Positions 25,896 to 34,302 of a DNA stretch of 64,000 nt are shown here, piece after piece. Source of the DNA: Candidatus Rhodoferax mariagerensis (lineage in GTDB: Bacteria > Pseudomonadota > Gammaproteobacteria > Burkholderiales > Burkholderiaceae_C); contig JADKAW010000005.1 of NCBI GenBank assembly GCA_016719055.1, positions 62,001 to 126,000 of the forward strand, written 5' to 3'. Within the stretch, counting starts at the first letter, position 1. Every line of letters begins with the position of its first letter. Made by a program: the position numbers and the translations under genes. The notes below the pieces were generated by a model. It was not told the DNA's origin and did no database searches. It worked only from the letters and a program-made list of their open reading frames with translations.

Positions 25896-26963
25896 CTAAG
25901 CGCGCTCGTACCATCCCTTGCTGCGGTTGACGATGTTAACCACCAGCAGCATCACCGGCACCTCGATCAACACGCCCACCACCGTAGCCAGTGCCGCACC
26001 CGAGTTGAAGCCAAACAGGCTGATCGCTGCCGCCACTGCCAGCTCAAAAAAGTTGGACGCACCAATCAGCGCCGACGGGCAGGCCACGTTGTGCTTTTCA
26101 CCCACCGCACGGTTCAGCCAATAGGCCAGGCCTGCGTTGAAAAACACCTGTATCAGAATTGGCACCGCCAGCAGCGCAATCACCAGAGGCTGCTTCAGAA
26201 TGGCCTCGCCTTGAAACGCAAAAAGCAGCACCAGCGTGGCCAGCAGCGCGGAAATGGACCAGGGGCCAATGCGCTCCATCGCTGCGTCAAAGGCCGCCTG
26301 GCCCTTTTTCAATAAGGACTTGCGCAGTATCTGAGCCACGATCACCGGAATCACAATGTACAAACCGACCGAGATCAGCAATGTGTCCCAGGGCACGATG
26401 ATGCTGGAGAGGCCCAATAAAAACGCCACTAGCGGCGCAAAAGCCACCACCATGATGCTGTCGTTCAACGCCACCTGGCTTAGGGTAAACAGCGGGTCGC
26501 CTCCGGTCAGGCGGCTCCAGACAAACACCATGGCTGTGCAGGGCGCAGCGGCCAGCAGAATCAACCCGGCAATGTAGCTGTCGATCTGATCGGCCGGCAG
26601 CCACGGCGCAAACAGCGTGCGGATAAACAGCCAGGCCAGAAACGCCATCGAAAACGGCTTGACCAGCCAGTTGATGAACAGCGTGACACCAATACCCTTG
26701 ACGTGTTTGCGCACTTCACCCAGTGCTGAAAAATCCACTTTCAGCAGCATCGGGATGATCATCACCCAGATTAGCACGCCCACCGGCAGATTGACTTGGG
26801 CCACCTCCATACGGCCAATGGCCTGAAACACGCTTGGCAAAAACTGCCCCAACGCGATGCCAGCCACGATGCACAAGGCCACCCACACCGACAAATAGCG
26901 CTCAAACAGACTCATCGGCGCGCCAGCGGCTTGTTTGGCGGTCACTTCACATTGCACGCTCAC
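25896..26963 (-). CDS. acr3: ACR3-family arsenite efflux transporter
   Basis: A ~355-residue inner-membrane arsenite/H+ antiporter of the ACR3 (BART) family with about ten helices. Family stretches include LPVGVLIWVMIIPMLLKVDF, LLAAAPCTAMVFVWSRLTGG (conserved Cys in helix 4), and LIGASNFFELAVAAAISLFG. The stop of arsC touches the GTG at 26963; the ATG at 26915 (MSLFERYLSVW) is a likely alternative start. It is the last gene of the leftward ars operon and ends about 90 bases from hsdM, which marks the edge of the two islands. Confidence 0.9.
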   Translation of the reverse strand: MSVQCEVTAKQAAGAPMSLFERYLSVWVALCIVAGIALGQFLPSVFQAIGRMEVAQVNLPVGVLIWVMIIPMLLKVDFSALGEVRKHVKGIGVTLFINWLVKPFSMAFLAWLFIRTLFAPWLPADQIDSYIAGLILLAAAPCTAMVFVWSRLTGGDPLFTLSQVALNDSIMVVAFAPLVAFLLGLSSIIVPWDTLLISVGLYIVIPVIVAQILRKSLLKKGQAAFDAAMERIGPWSISALLATLVLLFAFQGEAILKQPLVIALLAVPILIQVFFNAGLAYWLNRAVGEKHNVACPSALIGASNFFELAVAAAISLFGFNSGAALATVVGVLIEVPVMLLVVNIVNRSKGWYERA

Positions 26964-27467
26964 TCAATTGCCCTTTGCCATTTCGCGCGCGGTGCTTTGC
27001 AGCAAGGTTTTTTCCAGCTTTGCAGCGGGCAGGCTGATCAGGATTTCCAGGCGGCGCTTGAGGGCATGCACGAGCTGGCGAAAGGCTTCAAGTTTTTGGG
27101 CGTCGGTCCCATCGCCCGCCGACGGGTCAGGATAACCCCAATGCGCTGTGGCGGGCTGACCCGGCCAGTAGGGGCACACCTCGCCGGCGGCGTTGTCACA
27201 CACAGTGATCACCAGGTCCATGTGCGGTGCGTCCGCCTTGCCAAACTCGTCCCAGCTCTTGCTGCTCAGGCCTTCAGTGGAAATACCGGCTTGCTTGAGC
27301 ACTTGCAAACCCAGCGGATTGGGTTGCTGGTTGTCGCGCGGGCTGCTGCCAGCCGAAAAAGCCTTGAACCGGCCGCGGCCGATGTGGTTCAGGATGGCCT
27401 CGGCCAGAATGCTGCGCGCCGAGTTGTGGGTGCACAAAAACAGGACGTTGAGTGGTTTGTCAGACAT
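26964..27467 (-). CDS. arsC: Arsenate reductase, thioredoxin-coupled type
   Basis: A 167-residue low-molecular-weight phosphatase-fold arsenate reductase that reduces As(V) to As(III) for export. The P-loop CTHNSARS begins at C12, and ITVCDNAAGEVCP carries the two further cysteines of the thioredoxin-coupled relay. The C-terminal ~30 residues form a helical tail beyond the usual ~135-140 residues. It lies between arsA and acr3 in the same operon. Confidence 0.93.
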   Translation of the reverse strand: MSDKPLNVLFLCTHNSARSILAEAILNHIGRGRFKAFSAGSSPRDNQQPNPLGLQVLKQAGISTEGLSSKSWDEFGKADAPHMDLVITVCDNAAGEVCPYWPGQPATAHWGYPDPSAGDGTDAQKLEAFRQLVHALKRRLEILISLPAAKLEKTLLQSTAREMAKGN

Positions 27468-27494
27468 TTTGCAATTCCTAAAGGTTAAAAAAGA

Positions 27495-29322
27495 TCAAGA
27501 CAAGTTAGCAGCCATTTGTGACAGCCTAACGGCACCCACGGGCTCGTCCTGCAGCAAGGGAACCACCGCATATCGGGTGGCGTGGTGGCGGGTCACAGTT
27601 TCAATTTCGCGCAGTTCGTTATGGGCGCGCTGCAACAACAAGGCGGAACTCACCCGGGCCGCGGCCACACTGTTGTTGATAACCCAGGCCCAGGGCTCAA
27701 TGCCGGCGCGGCGCAGGTCAGCCTGCAAATTGGCGGCCTCCAGCACCGGCGTGGTCTCGGCCAGGGTCACGATCAGCACCTTGGTTTGTTCTGGGTCTTG
27801 CAACTGCATCATGGGGGTGGTGAAGTGACCGCCTGTGCCCATCTGGCGCACGATGTCGCGGTGGTAAGCCCCGGTGGCATCCAGCAGCAGCAAGGTATGG
27901 CCGGTGGGGGCCGTGTCCATCACCACAAACTTCTTGCCGGCTTCACGAATCACCCTAGAGAACGCCTGAAACACGGCAATCTCTTCCGGTGCAGGGCGAG
28001 CGCAGGTCTTCCTCCAGTACGGCGCGCCCGGCGGCATCTAACTTGGCACCTTTGCTGGCCAGCACCTGGGCGCGGTAGGCCTCGGTCACCTCCTGCGGGT
28101 CGATGCGGCTCACGCTCAGGTGGGCGACCGTGCCGTGCAAGGTTTCCATCAGATGCGCGGCCGGGTCTGACGTGGTCAGATGCACCTCGTGGCCGCGCCG
28201 GGCCAGCTCGACGGCAATGGCTGCGGCCAGCGTGGTTTTTCCGACACCGCCTTTGCCCATGGTCATGACCAGGCCGTGGCCCGTCAGCGCTATGTCGTCG
28301 ATCAGGGCTGTCAATGGGTGTTCAGCCGTGAACCCAGCAGATAGGCCGTTCGTCATGTCGAGCGACGCGCGGCCATCCATCACCCCCTGGATCGCCACGT
28401 CGCCTTGCAACCCGCGATGACAAGGATCTTTGGCGTTTGAAGTGTCCAGCAATTGCTTGAGCGCCGTCAGGCCAAACAGGTTAAAGGCTTTGAGTTCGAT
28501 GGTGTCGGTGGGCAACAGGCGCACGGCGTCAGGCAGATTCGCCAGCACCGCCTGCTCGCGTTTGAAAATAGCTTGCGCCAAAGGGTCGTTGGCCGCTTCA
28601 GACTCGGGAAAAACACCGTTAATCACCAGATACTGCCGACTAAGGCCCAGGCTGGCCAGCTCGTCATGGGTGCGCGCCGCTTCATTTAATGTAGCAGCCT
28701 GCGCCCGTGCGACAAGTACCAGACGGGTCTTTTGTGCATCAGCCAGGGCATCCACGGCGGCCTTGTACTGGGTGCGTTGTTTTTCCAGTCCGGCCAGCGG
28801 CCCCAGGCACGACGCATCACCCTTGCCGTCTTCCAGAAACCAGCTCCAAGCGCCCGGCAGTTGCAGCATACGAATGGTGTGACCGGTGGGCGCCGTGTCA
28901 AACACGATATGGTCAAAGTCATGGGTGAGCGCGCCGTCGATCAGCAGCGCAGTGAACTCATCAAATGCGGCAATCTCGGTGGTGCAGGCCCCGGAGAGTT
29001 GCTCTTCGATACCCTTGACCACGCTCTCTGGCAACAGGCCGCGCACGGGGCCGACGATGCGGTCGCGGTAAGCCTGCGCAGCAGCTTGCGGGTCAATCTC
29101 TAGCGCGCTCAGGTTCGGCACCTCGGCAACCGGCGTCACCTGGTTGCCGATGGTGATGCCAAACACCTGCCCCACGTTGGAGGCCGGGTCGGTGCTGACC
29201 AGCAGCACACGTTTGCCTGCGCCGGCCAGCTCAATGGCAGTGGCACACGCGATCGAGGTTTTGCCGACCCCGCCTTTGCCGGTGAAGAACAGAAAGCGCG
29301 GGGGCTGGTCCAGAAACTTCAT
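27495..29322 (-). pseudogene. arsA: ArsA arsenite-transport ATPase, single frameshift
   Basis: Two frames together cover a ~608-residue ArsA with both nucleotide-binding halves. The first has FLFFTGKGGVGKTSIACATA and the second GLVMTMGKGGVGKTTLAAAI, with DTAPTGHT motifs in each half. The frame breaks near 27986-27987: removing one of two G (coding strand) would join LEEDLRSPCT to EEIAVFQAFSRVI, the normal continuation. As read, the second half lacks its last ~165 residues. The ATG at 29322 overlaps the arsD stop (ATGA). ArsA energises an arsenite pump of the ArsB type and is also found with ACR3. A real mutation or a sequencing error are both possible. Confidence 0.88.
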
Positions 29323-29708
29323 CCGCAGCACTTTCCGCCGCTGCAGCAATTGTTGGCGACGGCCTCTGACGGGGCAGTGGCAGCCGCGGCAGCAGAGGCT
29401 GGGGCCGCCGCGCCAATCCAGCGCGCCAGATCATCGCGCCCTGGGTAACGTCCGGCAAAAGCTACTTCACCGTCCACCAGGGTAATGGGCAAGGACGATT
29501 CGCCCGAGCGCTCCAGCAAGCCCCTAACGGCGGCACTCTCTGCAAAAGCCATGGGCTGCTGGGCCAGGTTAAAGCGCTCGATCAACGCGCCTTGTTGTCT
29601 GGCCCAATCCACATCTGCCGAGAAATCAACCAGCTTCTGGTCAACATCGGTACCACACACGCCGCTGCTGCAGCACAGGGCGGGGTCAAAGACTTGGATA
29701 TTTTTCAT
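29319..29708 (-). CDS. arsD: ArsD arsenite metallochaperone
   Basis: A 129-residue protein that hands As(III) to ArsA. FDPALCCSSGVCG gives C12, C13 and C18, the metal-binding trio. The C-terminus ends in two vicinal cysteine pairs (NNCCSGGKCCG) after an alanine-rich linker. The fold and length are normal for ArsD. It lies between arsR and arsA, and its stop overlaps the arsA start. Confidence 0.93.
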   Translation of the reverse strand: MKNIQVFDPALCCSSGVCGTDVDQKLVDFSADVDWARQQGALIERFNLAQQPMAFAESAAVRGLLERSGESSLPITLVDGEVAFAGRYPGRDDLARWIGAAAPASAAAAATAPSEAVANNCCSGGKCCG

Positions 29709-29744
29709 GATGGCACTCGATTGGTTTGTTGGGGGGTCAATGGG

Positions 29745-30074
29745 TCAGGGGCAGACAAGGGGCACGTGCAGCTCGGCACATTGCTCGGGGTGGCCCGAAC
29801 AGCACTCGGCCGTCAAATAAGCGATCAGTTCCTGCATCAGCGCCAGGTTGGCCCGGTAGCGCTGGTAGCGCCCCTCTTGCACCACTGCCACCAGCTGCGC
29901 GTGGGTCAGTGCCTTGAGGTGAAACGACAGGTTGGTGGGCGGAACCTCTAGCGCGCTGCCAATTTCACCCGCCACCAGCCCGGCAGGTCCGGCTTTGACC
30001 AGCAGGCGGTAAATGTCCAGTCGCACGCCCGAGGCGAGCGATTCAAACACAGAGGTGGCGAGTTGTTTGTCCAT
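29745..30074 (-). CDS. arsR: ArsR-family arsenic-responsive repressor
   Basis: A 109-residue winged-helix repressor and first gene of the arsDAC-acr3 series. The HTH region is GEIGSALEVPPTNLSFHLKA. The classical ELCVCDL-type site in the recognition helix is absent. Cysteines sit instead at the C-terminus (ECCSGHPEQCAELHVPLVC), as in ArsR proteins with C-terminal As(III) sites. A palindrome directly before the ATG (30077-30108) is its likely operator. Confidence 0.9.
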   Translation of the reverse strand: MDKQLATSVFESLASGVRLDIYRLLVKAGPAGLVAGEIGSALEVPPTNLSFHLKALTHAQLVAVVQEGRYQRYRANLALMQELIAYLTAECCSGHPEQCAELHVPLVCP

Positions 30075-30076
30075 GT

Positions 30077-30108
30077 TTCAATGATACAACTTTTGTTGAA
30101 CTATTGAA
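30077..30108. promoter_or_regulatory. Probable ArsR operator
   Basis: The segment has the symmetric layout TTCAAT-4-CAAC-4-GTTG-4-ATTGAA. It ends two bases before the arsR ATG, so repressor bound here would block the start region. The TTCAA/TTGAA half-sites resemble those of known ArsR-type operators. Confidence 0.6.
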
Positions 30109-30142
30109 TCAAAAACATGGAACTTTCCAAAATTTTTGATAA

Positions 30143-30190
30143 AAACCGCCTCTAGCCCCCGTCTGCCTTGCGTCAGATGCTATCTATTCA
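30143..30190 (+). repeat. Dispersed ~50 bp repeat, degenerate copy
   Basis: It begins ACCGCCTCTAGCCCCCGTC and ends GATGCTATCTATT in plus orientation. It lies in the gap between the thioredoxin-like pseudogene and arsR. Confidence 0.45.
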
Positions 30191-30194
30191 AGAG

Positions 30195-30426
30195 CTATCT
30201 GGCCAGCCACTGCGCAACTTTATCGCGGCTGGGGACGCCGCCGGCATGCACCACTTTGCCGTCTATCACCACCCCGGGTGCTCATCACGCCATAAGCCAT
30301 GATGTCGCGCAGTTCTTCGACCTTGCTCAGCGTCACGGTCACACCTTTGTCTTTGGCGACCTGATCGATCAACGCGATGGTGTTTTTGCAGTTGGCACAG
30401 CCAGTGCCGAGTACTTTGATGTCCAT
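30195..30426 (-). pseudogene. Thioredoxin-like redox protein (small ArsP-linked type), frameshifted
   Basis: The ATG at 30426 opens MDIKVLGTGCANCKNTIALI with a CxxC pair, then LSKVEELRDIMAYGVMST. The family continues with a PGVVIDGKVVHAGGVPS-type segment. Here that segment is encoded in another frame (VVIDGKVVHAGGV, then DKVAQWLAR and TAG at 30195). The break lies in CCCCGGG at 30272-30278; two missing bases or one extra would explain it. These ~77-residue proteins commonly follow UPF0718/ArsP permeases and are thought to support metalloid redox chemistry. Confidence 0.75.
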
Positions 30427-30440
30427 AAGGTTCTTTCTAT

Positions 30441-30480
30441 AAAAATAAGAGCGACTAGCGCTTATCTGGTATGGGCTAAC
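30441..30480 (-). repeat. Dispersed ~50 bp repeat, partial copy
   Basis: On the plus strand GAGCGACTAGCGCTTATC, then TGGTATGGGCTAACG, matches the minus-orientation repeat. It fills the gap between the permease and the thioredoxin-like gene. Confidence 0.5.
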
Positions 30481-30481
30481 G

Positions 30482-31528
30482 TCACAAAACAGCGTTAAAA
30501 ACAAAGCCGACCAGCAAAATGCCAGTGGCCACCACACCGACAAAGGTGGCGATTAGCCGAATTTTCAGCACCTTGCGCAAGATGATCATCTCGGGCAGCG
30601 ACAGGGCAATCACACTCATCATGAACGCCAGCACCGTGCCCAACGCCGCACCTTTGGCCAGCAGCGCCTGCACGATGGGGATGATGCCGGCGGCGTTGGT
30701 GTACATCGGCACGCCGATCAGCACTGCCAGCGGCACGCTCCACCAGGCGTCCTTGCCCATGAAACTGGCCATGAAGTCTTGCGGCACATAACCGTGGATG
30801 CCCGCGCCAATGGCAATACCGGCCAGGATGTAGGGCCAGACCTTGCCGACAATCTGGCGTACTGCGGCAAAACCGGCGTCCAGCCGGTCGGCCAGCGTGA
30901 CATGGCCGGCGTCAAAGTTGGCCGACATCTTGGGCATGTCGCGCACCCAGTCTTCCAGATGGTTTTCCATCTTCAAGCGCCCAATGGTCCAACCCGCCAC
31001 AATCGCCACGCTCAGGCCCAGGCCCAGGTACAGCAGCGCGACCTTCCAGCCAAACAGGCCAAACAGCAACGTCAGCGCCACTTCGTTGACCATTGGGGCG
31101 GAAATCAAAAACGAAAACGTCACACCCAGCGGCACTCTGGCCTGCACAAAACCAATGAACAGTGGCACCGCAGAGCAACTGCAAAACGGGGTCACGATGC
31201 CCAGGCTGGCCGCCATCACGTTGGCCGCGCCCTCGCTGCGCCCGGCCAGCAGCGCGCGGGTACGCTCGGGCGTGAAGTAGCTGTTGATCATGCCCATGAC
31301 AAACACCACGCCGGTCAGCAGCAGCAGGACTTTTGGGGTGTCGTAAAAAAAGAACTGCAGCGCACCACCCAGGTGGCTGGCCCGGTCCACGGGCAAGATC
31401 GCCACCAGCGCTTCGGCGGCGGGGTCGAGCACGTTGTAGAGCGCCAGCCAGACAACGGCGGCAACCACCAGAAACAGGACTGGCTGGCGCATGGGCCAGG
31501 GTTTGCGATCAAAAGCGAGGGTGTTCAT
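30482..31528 (-). CDS. UPF0718 / ArsP-like permease
   Basis: A 348-residue inner-membrane permease with about eight to nine helices. The family signature TPFCSCSAVPLFIGF is present in the first half, and AGIAIGAGIHGYVPQDF and GVPMYTNAAGIIPI in the second. Characterised ArsP members export trivalent methylated or aromatic arsenicals; others are only called permeases. Its place upstream of the thioredoxin-like gene and arsR favours an arsenic role. The substrate is inference. Confidence 0.85.
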   Translation of the reverse strand: MNTLAFDRKPWPMRQPVLFLVVAAVVWLALYNVLDPAAEALVAILPVDRASHLGGALQFFFYDTPKVLLLLTGVVFVMGMINSYFTPERTRALLAGRSEGAANVMAASLGIVTPFCSCSAVPLFIGFVQARVPLGVTFSFLISAPMVNEVALTLLFGLFGWKVALLYLGLGLSVAIVAGWTIGRLKMENHLEDWVRDMPKMSANFDAGHVTLADRLDAGFAAVRQIVGKVWPYILAGIAIGAGIHGYVPQDFMASFMGKDAWWSVPLAVLIGVPMYTNAAGIIPIVQALLAKGAALGTVLAFMMSVIALSLPEMIILRKVLKIRLIATFVGVVATGILLVGFVFNAVL

Positions 31529-31640
31529 GGCGGTGAAGACGAACTCGTGCTCAAAAAGACGCAGGGGTGTGAGAAATATATGTGGCAGCTATGTTGACTG
31601 TTCAAATGGGTGGTGCCAGAACAATAGGCAAACTTGAACC

Positions 31641-32198
31641 ATGCTCAGCAACTTTCGCCTCGCCACTGCCCGCCTGACCCTGCGACCGGTTTCCCCTGCC
31701 GATCGCGCTGATCTGATGGCACTTGAAGTGGACGCCGAGGTGATGCGCTTTCTGAACGGCGGACGGCCTGTGCCCGATGCAGGCTTGTTCGATGCCAATT
31801 TTTTAACCCCACGCGGTGAAGAGCCCGAAGTTCTGGCCGCCCACCACTCAGCAGATGGAACCTTCATCGGCTGGTTTTGTTTGTTTGACGACGGGGTGGT
31901 CGATGGACTCCAAAGCGCAGAGATCGGTTATCGCCTGTGCCGAGCAGCATGGGGTAAGGGCTACGCCACTGAAGGCGTGCGAGCCTTGATCAAAGCGGCC
32001 TTTTACAGCTTGGGCTTTGACCGGGTTCGAGCCGAGACCATGACAGTGAACCAGGCCTCGCGTCGCGTTCTGGAGAAAGCAGGCCTGCACCCGGTCAAGA
32101 CGGTTTTTCCCAACCCTGCGTCTCAAATCGCGGGAGCCGATCAGGGTGAAGTCATGTATGAAATCTGCAAGACGGAAATAGCCATCAAAGGACGCTGA
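31641..32198 (+). CDS. GNAT N-acetyltransferase, RimJ/RimL-like
   Basis: A 185-residue acetyltransferase of the Acetyltransf_3 type. RLTLRPVSPADRADLMALEV opens the fold, SAEIGYRLCRAAWGKGYATE carries the acetyl-CoA pyrophosphate-binding loop, and NQASRRVLEKAGL is the conserved late helix. Such enzymes acetylate ribosomal proteins, small amines or antibiotics; the substrate cannot be told from sequence. It is divergent from the permease gene. Confidence 0.85.
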   Translation: MLSNFRLATARLTLRPVSPADRADLMALEVDAEVMRFLNGGRPVPDAGLFDANFLTPRGEEPEVLAAHHSADGTFIGWFCLFDDGVVDGLQSAEIGYRLCRAAWGKGYATEGVRALIKAAFYSLGFDRVRAETMTVNQASRRVLEKAGLHPVKTVFPNPASQIAGADQGEVMYEICKTEIAIKGR

Positions 32199-32415
32199 CC
32201 AGACCACAAGGCGCATCCCCTGAAATAGCTGGTGGCGTGGGTGCATGCCGGACTGATGATGTTGCCGGGGATAATCCGCCGCATGGACACACTTGCATCA
32301 CTTCTGGATCCCATTTGCGCGTGGACAAGATCATCTGGGCGATGGTTTTGACCATGGGCCCGGTGATGCTGGCCGGAGCCTGGCGCTCACGCAACAAACC
32401 GGCCTGATTTCCGTC
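32199..32415. other. Leader region before the MCE transporter operon
   Basis: About 215 bases separate the acetyltransferase gene from the transporter permease. A short frame from GTG 32321 to TGA 32404 reads VDKIIWAMVLTMGPVMLAGA and then WRSRNKPA. It may be a tiny membrane peptide or a gene remnant. No clear promoter or terminator is seen. Confidence 0.25.
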
Positions 32416-33555
32416 ATGCCGCAGTTTGCCCGCGCCTCAAACCCTGATGCCCATGTGGCATGGCTGCTACACCCCTCAGGCTGCACCTTGCAGTTGGGTC
32501 AGGACTGGCGTGGCTATGTGCCCACGCCCGAGCAGTCTGCGCCTGAGGGTGTGATTCGGGGCACGGTGGTGGTCGACAGCCGGCAATTGACGCATTGGGA
32601 TGCAAATCTGACAGCGTCACTTTGGGCTTTGCTGCACCCCTTGGTGGGGCGTGGTCTGACGCTCGACCTGGCGGGTATGCCCGCAGAGTTGCGCGCACCC
32701 CTGCAGTTGGCCTTGCAGGCCCGGTCACATGCCTCTGATGTGCAGGACTCCCCCCGCCCGGCGCAAGCGGACCTGGGGCTGTGGCTTGGGCAGGCCCTGA
32801 GTTGGGCAGATCTGCGCCAGACCCTGAGTTTTATTGGCGAACTGCTGTTGGCAATGGGCCGTCTGCACCACCGCCCCGGCGTGTTCCGCGCCACCGACTT
32901 GTGGCACCACATGGACCAGATGGGGCCGCGCAGCCTGCCTATCGTCTCACTCACCACGTTTTTGGTCGGCCTGATGCTGGCCTACATGGGCGGTGCGCAG
33001 CTGGACCGCATTGGCGCACCGGCCCTGATTGCCGATGTGGTCACGGTCGGCATCGTGCGTGAGTTGGCGGCGCTGATGACCGGGGTGATTCTGGCCGGGC
33101 GGGTGGGCGCGGCCATTGCCGCCGAGCTGGGCACCATGGTGGTCAAGGACGAAATTGATGCCCTGCGCGCTTTGGGCATCGACCCGATGCTGCATCTGGT
33201 GCTGCCGCGCCTGTTTGGCATGTTGCTCACTGCACCGTTTTTGATTGCCTTTGCGATGGTGGTGGGCGTGCTGGCCGGCTTGCCAGCGGCATTCCTGGCC
33301 TATGGGGTGCCAGCGCCGGAGTACCTGCATAAGTCTCTGGCGGCACTGAACTGGACGCACCTTTGGATCGGGCTCTTCAAGGGCACCCTGTACACCCTGC
33401 TGGTGGTGGTGGCCGGTTGCCGCGAAGGCTTGTACGCCGGGCACAACGCCCAGGCCATTGGTGTGGCCACCACCCGCGCGGTGGTCAAGGCGCTGGTCTG
33501 GATTGTGGCGGCGGCCTGCGCCAGCACCGTGGTATTGCAGAGTCTGGGGTTCTGA
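32416..33555 (+). CDS. MlaE-type ABC permease with STAS-like N-terminus
   Basis: A 379-residue inner-membrane permease of an MCE-type lipid transporter. Residues ~1-115 look like a STAS-related domain (GTVVVDSRQLTHWDANLTAS). From ~130 the MlaE fold follows with LPIVSLTTFLVGLMLAYMGG, GVILAGRVGAAIAAELGTMV and VKDEIDALRALGIDPM. The ATG at 32416 (MPQFARA) is preferred to an upstream ATG at 32293 that adds sequence unlike the family. It is the first of four coupled genes (permease, ATPase, MCE protein, lipoprotein). Fused STAS-MlaE permeases occur where no separate MlaB is encoded, as here. Confidence 0.88.
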   Translation: MPQFARASNPDAHVAWLLHPSGCTLQLGQDWRGYVPTPEQSAPEGVIRGTVVVDSRQLTHWDANLTASLWALLHPLVGRGLTLDLAGMPAELRAPLQLALQARSHASDVQDSPRPAQADLGLWLGQALSWADLRQTLSFIGELLLAMGRLHHRPGVFRATDLWHHMDQMGPRSLPIVSLTTFLVGLMLAYMGGAQLDRIGAPALIADVVTVGIVRELAALMTGVILAGRVGAAIAAELGTMVVKDEIDALRALGIDPMLHLVLPRLFGMLLTAPFLIAFAMVVGVLAGLPAAFLAYGVPAPEYLHKSLAALNWTHLWIGLFKGTLYTLLVVVAGCREGLYAGHNAQAIGVATTRAVVKALVWIVAAACASTVVLQSLGF

Positions 33556-34302
33556 ATGGCAGAGCTGCTGCAGGTTCAGGGGCTGGGGATTGGCTGGGGT
33601 GCCCAGCTGATTCAGCGTGACCTGAATTTCAGCGTGCAACGCGGCGAGATTCTGGCCATCATGGGCAGCAGTGGCTGCGGCAAAAGCACTCTGATGCGGC
33701 ATCTGGTGGGGCTGGAGCAACCCCGCCAAGGCCATGTCTGGCTGGACGGGGCGGATATTCACCAGGGCGAAGAATCCGAACTGTCGCAACTGCGCCGGCG
33801 TTTTGGCGTGAGCTTTCAGGGCGGTGCGCTCTGGAGCTCGATGTCGGTCGGTGAGAACCTGATGCTGCCGCTGCGCTTGTTCGCCAGCTTGTCCGAGCGC
33901 GCCATGGTGCAGATTGCCGAATTCAAACTGGCCCTGGTCGGCCTGCAGGATTGTTTTCACCAGGCACCGGCCACGCTCAGTGGTGGCATGATCAAGCGGG
34001 TGGCGATTGCGCGGTCTTTGATGCTCAACCCCGAGCTGCTGTGTCTGGACGAGCCCGACTCCGGGCTGGACCCGGTCAACGCAGCCCGGCTTGATCAGCT
34101 GATCTTGTCGCTGCGCCAGGATCTGGGCACCACCGTGATCCTGGTGACCCATTCGGTGCCCAGCGTGTTTGCAGTGGCAGACCGGGCTTTGTTTCTTGAT
34201 GATCGGCTCAAAACCATGACGGCTATCGATACCCCAACCCAGCTGCTGACCCACGGCACGGCGCGGGTGCGCGAGTTTTTACAACGGGGCCCCGGCGCAT
34301 GA
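33556..34302 (+). CDS. MlaF-type ABC transporter ATPase
   Basis: A 248-residue ATPase that drives the MCE transporter. Walker A is GSSGCGKST, the signature is LSGGMIKRVAIARSL, and Walker B is LLCLDEPDSGLDPVNA, ending with an H-loop (VILVTHS). The DPVN stretch after Walker B is usual in the MlaF group. It starts directly after the permease stop and overlaps the MCE gene by four bases (ATGA). Confidence 0.92.
   Translation: MAELLQVQGLGIGWGAQLIQRDLNFSVQRGEILAIMGSSGCGKSTLMRHLVGLEQPRQGHVWLDGADIHQGEESELSQLRRRFGVSFQGGALWSSMSVGENLMLPLRLFASLSERAMVQIAEFKLALVGLQDCFHQAPATLSGGMIKRVAIARSLMLNPELLCLDEPDSGLDPVNAARLDQLILSLRQDLGTTVILVTHSVPSVFAVADRALFLDDRLKTMTAIDTPTQLLTHGTARVREFLQRGPGA

Noticed and set aside
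28685..28725. Repeat-like stretch in arsA encoding VARAQAATLNEAAR
   Set aside because: It resembles the LolD repeat peptide KAQAATP, but from memory ArsA proteins often have a similar VARAQ-type segment at this place. It is probably normal ArsA sequence, so it was not counted as a repeat copy.
32947..34254. 435-codon open frame on the minus strand
   Set aside because: It is antisense to the MlaE and MlaF genes, which are clear by motif.
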